The position numbers and the translations under genes were made by a program. From NCBI RefSeq assembly GCF_001061665.1, contig NZ_JVSP01000014.1, forward strand, positions 186,001-250,000: DNA of 64,000 nucleotides, written 5' to 3'. Below the pieces are notes generated by a model. The model made no database searches and was not told the DNA's origin. It saw only the letters and a list, made by a program, of their open reading frames with translations. Positions 54,774 through 61,700 of the stretch are shown piece by piece. The DNA is from Rothia mucilaginosa. GTDB taxonomy: Bacteria > Actinomycetota > Actinomycetes > Actinomycetales > Micrococcaceae. Each line of letters starts with the position of its first letter. The stretch's first letter is position 1.

Positions 54774-56039
54774 CTAGTAGCCGCGGTGCGAAGCGATATC
54801 GCGAGCATGGGCCAGGCGCGCGGCGGTCTCGAGAATAATCCAGGCCTGCAGCTGCGTGGAGAACTCTACGGGCACGCCGGGCTTGAGCGCCTCGCTCGTG
54901 GCCTGCGTGAAGCGCGGGGAGAACTGCACGAGCGCCCGACCGCGAATCTCGTTGGGGTCGATGCCCAGCTCGTTCATCGGCAGGTTCGGGTCGAATTCGC
55001 GGCGGCCCTCCCACAGGGCGCGGGCGGTCGAGTAGATAAGGCTGGAGGCCAGGGCGCGGGCCTCGTCGCTCAGCAGGGGCGAGGAAGCGGCCATGCCCAG
55101 GTAGCGCACCAGGATACCGGTGAAGAGGCCGCCATCGCCGTCGCCGTGCGAGATGAGGATGCGGCGGCGCGCTCCGGAGACAAATTCGACCTCCTCGGTC
55201 ATGTGCTTCACGATGCCCACAATAAGGCGCTCCGCACGCTCGATGGGGTCCACCTCGCAGGGCACGCCGGAGGCGGCCAGGGTCAGCAGGGCACCCAGTG
55301 CGGTGCCCTGGTTGTAGGTGTACTCGCCGCGTTCGAGCTCGTACTCCTCGCCGCGAACGTTCACGCCGTCCATATAGAGCGAACGTTCTGCGTCCCAGAG
55401 GGTTGCGTTCATCCAGTCAATGAGGGCGGCGGCGGTGTGCGGGTCACCCGCGCGAGCGTATGCGATAGCTGTCGGTGCGGTGGCCGCGGCGTTCACGAAG
55501 TCGCGCTTGGACTTGCGCCAGCTCATGCCTCCGCCGGGCGCGAAGCCCTTGGCGAGCTGCTCGAAGAGGGCGGCCCCGGCGTCCTGCGCGGCCACGTCGT
55601 TTGCGCCGGTCAGCTCAATCGAGAAGGAGTTCATGCGGCCCACCGCGAGGGTCAGCCAGGCCATATCGTCAAAGTAGTCGTTGGCGTAGCGGCCAAGGTT
55701 GCGCACGTTGATGCCGCGCAGCAGCGAGCGGGCGCGGTGCAGCTGCTCCTGAGCCTCGGTGATGCGACCCTCGCGCAGGTGGCGCTGGCCGGCGTCGATG
55801 ATGCACTCGAGCAGGTGGGCCTGCCACCAGTAGTGCCACGTGTTGAGACGCTGGCTCAGCGGGCGCGGGTCGGGTACCTGAATGGATCCGATGAGCGCTC
55901 CGGGCACGCCGAGGATGCGGTGCACGAAGGTGTCGGTGACGCTGACGGCTGCGGCCTCGGCGTGGGAGGAGGTGCGTTCCGCGTACTCGCTCATAGATGC
56001 CGGGGAGTGCGCGGTGTGGGAAGACGGCTGGGAATTCAC
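54774..56039 (-). CDS. Glycoside hydrolase family 76-like protein
   Basis: This 421-residue protein has YANDYFDDMAWLTLAVGR near residues 115-135, which matches the double-Asp catalytic motif of GH76 alpha-1,6-mannanases, and EYTYNQGTALGALLTLA near 240. GH76 enzymes have an (alpha/alpha)6 barrel. No signal peptide is visible; the N-terminus is Ser/His/Ala-rich. An intracellular location would be unusual for a mannan hydrolase. The GTG start at 56039 follows AGAGGG. Activity on mannan or mannosylated glycolipids is possible but unproven. Confidence 0.75.
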   Translation of the reverse strand: MNSQPSSHTAHSPASMSEYAERTSSHAEAAAVSVTDTFVHRILGVPGALIGSIQVPDPRPLSQRLNTWHYWWQAHLLECIIDAGQRHLREGRITEAQEQLHRARSLLRGINVRNLGRYANDYFDDMAWLTLAVGRMNSFSIELTGANDVAAQDAGAALFEQLAKGFAPGGGMSWRKSKRDFVNAAATAPTAIAYARAGDPHTAAALIDWMNATLWDAERSLYMDGVNVRGEEYELERGEYTYNQGTALGALLTLAASGVPCEVDPIERAERLIVGIVKHMTEEVEFVSGARRRILISHGDGDGGLFTGILVRYLGMAASSPLLSDEARALASSLIYSTARALWEGRREFDPNLPMNELGIDPNEIRGRALVQFSPRFTQATSEALKPGVPVEFSTQLQAWIILETAARLAHARDIASHRGY

Positions 56040-56125
56040 GGTGCCCTCTATATGTGTACGGTGAAGTCTTACTTCTGCATTATCGCATTTTTTGGTGCCG
56101 GGTCATCACCGGTCCCTCCGGGGGT

Positions 56126-57319
56126 TCAGCTTGCCTCCCACACCGCGCTGTTCTTGCTCTCCCATGCACTTAATGTGCGACTGCTACGCAGGCTGATGGG
56201 CTCGCCGGTGATGGGATGTTCGAAGCTCAAAGTGTAGGCCAGCAGTTGTAGCGGGTGCTCGGAGCGGTCGGGTCCGTCGGGGAGCACACGCGGGTAGAGT
56301 ACGTCCCCAAGAATCGGGGCGCCCAGCAGGTTCAGGTGCGCGCGCAGCTGATGGGTCTTACCGGTGTGCGGGGCGAGGTCGTAGAGGCCCCACGGGCGAC
56401 CGGGTTCGACGCCCCAGGCCTCGGCCTCGGCCGGGTCGGGGGTGAAGGTTTCCAGGATGCGCGCGGTGGTGAGGGTGTTCGGCTCCACGCCCCGCGCCAC
56501 GTACTCTGTCTCAGAGAGCTGCCGGACCTGCAACACGTCGCGCACCTTCTGAATGTGTGAGCGCACCCGCAGCCCCTCCGCGCTCAGGGCTTGTTCGGCG
56601 GCGGTGGGGTCGGCGGGCACCGGGGCCACGGCGCGGTAGGTTTTCGATACCAGGCGGTGCTGGAACATCATCTGGAAGGGGCGGCGCGCCTGAACCGTCT
56701 TGGCGAAGAGTAACACCCCGGCGGTGGGGCGGTCGAGTCGGTGAATTGGGATGAGCAGCGGGTTGCCCTCGCGCACGCGTAGCTTGGTCAGCGCGGTCTG
56801 CGCGATATAGGAACCGCGCGGGGTGGTGGGCAGAAAGTGGGGTTTGTCGATGGCCAGCACGTGCTCGTCCTCGTAGAGTACCGGCATGTCGGAGGGGAGT
56901 TCGGGCTCATCGGCGAGCTCGCGGAAGTACCAGATGCGCTCGCCGGGCGCGTAGGGGCTGGAGGCGGTCAGCACCGTGCCGTCATCCAGGCGCACCTCGC
57001 CGGTTTCGAAGCGGGAGTGAATAATCTGCGGGTCGTTCGGGTAGAAGCGCGCGATGAGGTAGTCGGCAATCGTGGCGGGGGCGCGTCCGCCGGGGGCGAG
57101 TTCCTCCGGGAGCTCCTCGGGGTGGGGGAGCACGAGCTGGATGGGGTCGATGCCGTTCTTCTGCGCCAGCGGAGGGGTCAGCAGGCGGCGATGCGTGCGG
57201 CGGGCGGGCTTGGCGTGTTGCACGGAGGTTTTCTGCACGGAGGTGATCCGGGTGGAGGTGCTCAGCTCCGGGGTGTTACGGGCCCTCGGCGTGTCGCGGT
57301 GGGAATCGTGGGTGGGCAT
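56126..57319 (-). CDS. RluA-family pseudouridine synthase
   Basis: This protein of about 397 residues isomerises uridines in RNA. The catalytic motif is IHRLDRPTAGVLLFAK near residues 190-205, with the Asp acting as nucleophile. Further blocks are VLAIDKPHFLPTTP and GKTHQLRAHLNLLGAPILGD. About 75 residues of basic Thr/Arg-rich sequence precede the fold. No S4 domain is clear. The rRNA or tRNA target cannot be read. The ATG at 57319 is preferred. Confidence 0.87.
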   Translation of the reverse strand: MPTHDSHRDTPRARNTPELSTSTRITSVQKTSVQHAKPARRTHRRLLTPPLAQKNGIDPIQLVLPHPEELPEELAPGGRAPATIADYLIARFYPNDPQIIHSRFETGEVRLDDGTVLTASSPYAPGERIWYFRELADEPELPSDMPVLYEDEHVLAIDKPHFLPTTPRGSYIAQTALTKLRVREGNPLLIPIHRLDRPTAGVLLFAKTVQARRPFQMMFQHRLVSKTYRAVAPVPADPTAAEQALSAEGLRVRSHIQKVRDVLQVRQLSETEYVARGVEPNTLTTARILETFTPDPAEAEAWGVEPGRPWGLYDLAPHTGKTHQLRAHLNLLGAPILGDVLYPRVLPDGPDRSEHPLQLLAYTLSFEHPITGEPISLRSSRTLSAWESKNSAVWEAS

Positions 57320-57701
57320 GGCTCTACTGTACCGGTTGGCGCGGCGGCCTAGAGGAATCGCAGATTTATCTGACACTCATCTGCGCTTGTGGGAATATGT
57401 GGGGATAAAAACGAAATACTCACACATTTTTGAAAATATTCGGGATTTAATTTAAAAAAATAAAGCTAATTTTACAAAAACAAATGAATATATACGTTAT
57501 TTTCGAAAACCCTGTAAAACCATCAGTAATAAATACTTCATTTAGAGTATATAGCCCATTGCAGATTAAAAGATGTGAAGCGTATAGAGACCTGGTAGGC
57601 TGAATAGCCTACGTCATAAATACTTTTAAAAAGGCTGAGAAGCGCATTAAAGCGTTACGATTAAGACACAGAAGTTCGAAAAATCGAACGAAGGGGTCGA
57701 A
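57320..57701 (+). promoter_or_regulatory. AT-rich leader of the second TetR gene
   Basis: No gene is seen. The base composition drops sharply to AT-rich between 57370 and 57660. Two dyads stand out: GTAGGCT (57595-57601), four bases, AGCCTAC (57606-57612); and GTTCGA (57674-57679), four bases, TCGAAC (57684-57689), which lies right before the GAAGGGG ribosome binding site. Either could be an operator for the encoded regulator. Confidence 0.5.
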
Positions 57702-58403
57702 ATGGGACAGAAACAGCGTAAGGAAGCTGAGATTAAAGGAACTCCCCCGGTTGCACCGGTACAATCTGACACTTCACACGCACCTCAAGGCACAGTCGCC
57801 GAGGCTAAAGTTTCTGCGCCGTCCACCGAACAGGGCGCAGAACACCGCACCGCGAGTGCGTTGCGAATGGAACCGCACGAGCGTGAAGAGCAGATTCTTC
57901 AGGTGGCTTCGGAACACTTTGCGCGCAAGGGCGTGCTCGGCGCATCCATGAGCGCCATCGCTCGCGATGCGGGCATCACCCGCGCACTGCTCTACCACTA
58001 CTTCCCCGGCAAGGACTCGCTCGCCGCGGCGGTCACCCGCCGCGAGGCCAAGGCGGTTCTCGAGGCCCTGGGCGAGCATCACGAAAACCCCGAAGAGGCT
58101 CTGCGCAACGCACTGCGCACGTACTTCCTCGTGGTGGCAGGCGTCCCCACCCCCGGCGGTGAGGACTTCCCCAATAACCCCACGGACTACCTCGAATGGA
58201 TGCTCAAGCGTACCGGCATGCCGATTAACGACCGCACCCGCGTCATTCTCGGCGGCTGGTTGCAGCTCGTGGATTACTTCGCCCTGCACGTGGTGCAGCT
58301 CAACCCCCGCGACCAGCGCACCGTGCGCACCCGCGGTCTGGGGCTGGAAGAAGCCATTGACCTGTGCCTGGGTGCCGTCGATACCCTCACCGGAGGCTAC
58401 TAG
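57702..58403 (+). CDS. TetR-family regulator with a long N-terminal extension
   Basis: In this 233-residue protein the helix-turn-helix (EEQILQVASEHFARKGVLGASMSAIARDAGITRALLYHYFPGKDSL) lies at residues 61-107. About 58 residues precede it, rich in Thr, Pro, Ala, Glu and Lys; most TetR proteins have far less. The C-terminal domain is helical and ends GAVDTLTGGY. The ligand is unknown. The ATG follows GAAGGGG. A shorter start at Met56 (MEPHEREE) is possible but lacks a good binding site. No neighbour is an obvious target. Confidence 0.85.
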   Translation: MGQKQRKEAEIKGTPPVAPVQSDTSHAPQGTVAEAKVSAPSTEQGAEHRTASALRMEPHEREEQILQVASEHFARKGVLGASMSAIARDAGITRALLYHYFPGKDSLAAAVTRREAKAVLEALGEHHENPEEALRNALRTYFLVVAGVPTPGGEDFPNNPTDYLEWMLKRTGMPINDRTRVILGGWLQLVDYFALHVVQLNPRDQRTVRTRGLGLEEAIDLCLGAVDTLTGGY

Positions 58404-58473
58404 CCTCACGGTCCACAAACTTCCCTCTCCGATGTTTGGTTGCAGGATTCGACGACAATGGGGCCGCGGATCC

Positions 58474-58589
58474 CCGGACGGATATTCCTCCGCCGGGCCC
58501 CCGGGCTCGAGCCGGTGGGCCGAGGTATCGCGCCACGGCCCACCGTCTCGAGGACCGAGAGCGCGGCGGATTCCCGGAATACCATCCGG
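58474..58589. repeat. 116-bp imperfect inverted repeat
   Basis: The left arm reads CCGGACGGATATTCC, later TCCGCCG, CTCGAG and CGGTGGGCCG. The right arm on the complementary strand reads CCGGATGGTATTCC, ATCCGCCG, CTCGAG and CGGTGGGCCG in the same order, with small gaps. The inner 17 bases pair with one mismatch. It is far larger than the terminators elsewhere in the window. Confidence 0.7.
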
Positions 58590-58609
58590 TTTGTGAGTAG
58601 GGAACGCAG

Positions 58610-58650
58610 AGCGCCCCGCACCTCCCTCATGGGGAGGCGCGGGGCGCTTT
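58610..58650. terminator. Terminator between the TetR gene and lhr
   Basis: AGCGCCCCGC pairs with GCGGGGCGCT, with an inner CCTCCC/GGGAGG stem and TCAT loop. TTTG follows on the plus strand. Confidence 0.8.
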
Positions 58651-58730
58651 GTCGTGCGCGGAAGGCCCCTCGCAGATGCCTCGCCGCGTCGGGGAGCTTA
58701 GGCGCCTAAACCGGTACGGGCGAGCCGGCG

Positions 58731-61700
58731 CTAGAGAGACCGGCGCATGGAGAGCCCGCGCACCGTGGCGTAGAACCCCTGATGCTGCAGGGCGCGGCGC
58801 AGAATCTGCACCGGATCCTCACCCTGCCGGTTGAGGGTGGGGGAGTCGGTGAGAAGCTCCACGTCGTTGACCTTCTCAATCGAGATCTTATCCATGCCGC
58901 CCGAGTCCATCATGCGCGCGATGGCCGGGGCGGCCGCCTCGAGCAGAACCGGGTCGGTCGTAAAGATGAGCAGGGTCTTCGCGCCGCGCTCCAGGTAGAG
59001 CACAGGTGCACCATCCACGAGCACCACGCAGGCGCCGGCCTTGCGAGCCGGGCGGTGCCGCAGGGGTGCCGAGCCCTCCGAGAGCTTCGGCAGCTCGGGC
59101 CAGGCGAGGGCGGCACCGTAGGGGTTGGCCGGGTCCGTGGCGGCCAGAAGCGTCACCGTGAACGTGCCGAACACCTCCTCGGTCGCGGTGCGGCGCGGTC
59201 GCTCATCGCGCGGGCCGAGGCGGTCGGCCGCCGAGCGTAGCGCATCCACCGTGGCGGGGGCCGCGAACTGTGCGGCGCCCAGGCCCTCGATAAAGTAGCC
59301 GCGGCGCACGAGCGCACGGTCCTCGGCCTCGGAGTAGATGCGGTAGAGCTGGCTGAAGCCGCCGGGGGAGTCCTCGCCCTGCAGGCAACCGCGCGTAAGC
59401 ACGCCGTAGCGGTCCAAGAGCAGGTCGGCGCGCGCCAGGGCAGCCACCGTGGGGTCCAGAGGCTCGCCCAGTAGGGAGTCTACGCGAGAGAAGCGGCCGC
59501 TATCCTGCGGGGCCACCGGTGGGGGACCGCCCCCGGCGTACCCGCCGCGCAGGGAACGGCCCATCGAGGCTCGCGCCGCCGCGATGCGGCCGGCTCCGCG
59601 GCGACCCACCCGCGAGAGGCGAGGGGCGGCCGCCGGGGTCGGATGCGCGCTCCTGACCCCCGCAAGCGTCGCGCGAACCGGGCCGAAGGAATCGTTCGTC
59701 AGCACGCCGGCCCACACGAGGCGCCACAGGGCGCTCGAGAGCTCGGCGGCATCCGGGAAGGAGACCGTCTGGCCGGGGGCCGCCGCCCCACTGAGAATCT
59801 GAACGACCCGCTCGCGCAGGGCCGGCACGAAGAGGCCGCCGTGGGCGAGCGCTTCGTGGATTGCGTGCTCGAGGGTGCCGGGGGTCTGCAGGCGCTCGAG
59901 GAGCTCGGGCTCCTCCTCCCGCAGAAAATCCGCGGGGTAGCCGGGGCCCAGGGTGAGCGGCGCGCTCTCGCTCAGGTGCAGGCGAATCCAGCCGTCGGAG
60001 TGCTGGGAGGCGCCGCCGAGCCGACCGGCCCCGGTGAAGAAGACGCGGCCGGTCATCATGAGCTCGTCGAGCAGGTGCGGGCGGTAGCCCTTCACACGGG
60101 CCGGCAGGATGAGCGTTTCCAGAGCGGAGGCGGGCATGCGCACGCCGGCCAGCTGGTCGATGGCGGTCAGCAGCTCCTCCTGCAGGGCGGGCTCGTCGAG
60201 GCCTTGAGCGCCGTTCGGCGCGCCGGTCTGTTCCTCCCGGGCGTTCTCGGGCGCGGCGGAGGTGAGGGGTGCGGGTGCCTCGTCGATAATTCGGGCCGTG
60301 CGTTGCGGCTCGAGGTACGCGCCGTAGGCGCTCGCCTCGGCCAGGGGCCGGGCCACTCGTACCGATAAAGAACGAACGTTCTGCCATGCGGGCAGGAAGA
60401 ATCCGTAGGCCCGCGCGGGGACCGGCTCAATCTCCTGCCGCAGTGCCGCAAGCGAGCGGGCGCGAATCGTGCGTAGAACCTGCACATCCACCCACTCGGG
60501 GGAGCCGCCCGGACCCTCGGCCCACTCGGAGGCGCCCCGCATCACCTCGGGCAGGAACTCGCCGGAGGTCACGCGCCGCTGGCGCTGCAGGCGCAGCAGC
60601 ACGGGGAGAAGCACTCCGGTGCCCACCGGAGTCAAGCGCGAGAAGTGGGCCGCCGCCTCGTGCGCGCCGAAGGGAATGTGGGTGCGGGCAAAACGGGAGA
60701 CCAGGTCCTCGAGCGGTTCGGCCACCGGCTCCAGGAAGGCGAGCGGTAGCGCCGCGGCGGGCATAATGCCCAGGCCGTCGCGCAGGCGGGCCGCATCCTC
60801 AACCGCGGCGTAGTAGAGCTGCGGGCCGCTTTCCGGGGTCCCCGGCCCCTCGAAGGAATAGGCGCGCCGCGCGTGCACGAGTCGCTCGGCCAGCTCGCGG
60901 GCGTACTCCTCGCTCACCGGGGGTTCCGCGGGGCGGGGCTCGTCGGGTCGATCCGGAGTTGCCGGCTCAGGCTCGACGGACTCCGGGCGGAGGCGCTCGG
61001 CCAGCTCGCGGGCGCTCAGCGGGCCCAACTGTCGCAGCAGGTCCGCCGCGCCCTCCACTCCGGAGGCGCGGTAGCGTTCGCCCGTGCGCTGCAGGCGGGC
61101 CAGGGTCTGCGTCAGCACCGCAGGGTCCAGCAGCTCGCGCAGCCCGGTTGTGCCCAAAAGCTCCGCGAGCATGGCCGGGTCCAGGGCCAGGGCAGCGGCG
61201 CGGCGCTCGGCGGCGGGCGCATCCGCATCGTAGAGGTGCTCGGCCACGTACTCGAAGAGCAGGGTGCGGGCGAAGGGCGAAGGAGCCTCGGTCTCCACCT
61301 CCATCAGGGCAATACTGCGAGACTCCAGGGCGCGGTGCACCTGTAGTAGGGCCGGCAGATCGTACACGTCCTGCAGGCACTCGCGGGCGGTCTCCAGCAG
61401 GATGGGGAACTCGGGGTACTTGCGGGCCACGTCCAGAAGCTGCGCGGCGCGCTGACGCTGCTGCCAGAGCGGCGTGCGCTTGCCCGGATTACGCCGGGGC
61501 AGTAGCAGGGCGCGGGCCGCGTTCTCGCGGAAGCGCGAGCCGAAGAGGGCCGAGTCGGCCACGCTATCGGTGACGATGCCCTCCAGCTCATCGGGGTCGA
61601 AGAGGAAGAGGTCGGCCCCTGGCGGAACGTCCTCCATCGCGGGCAGACGCAGGATGATGCCGTCGTCAGCCGCCATGACCGAGGCGTCCACGCCGTAGCG

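Larger units (their letters stand above)
58404..58730. other. Intergenic region with a long imperfect inverted repeat
   Basis: No gene is seen. Arms of about 50 bases at 58474-58522 and 58536-58589 pair imperfectly around a 13-base loop, described separately. A typical terminator follows at 58610-58650. Confidence 0.6.

Noticed and set aside
57674-57689. LexA (SOS) box before the second TetR gene
   Set aside because: Actinobacterial LexA sites read CGAAC-N4-GTTCG. Here the half-sites are in the opposite order (GTTCGA-N4-TCGAAC).
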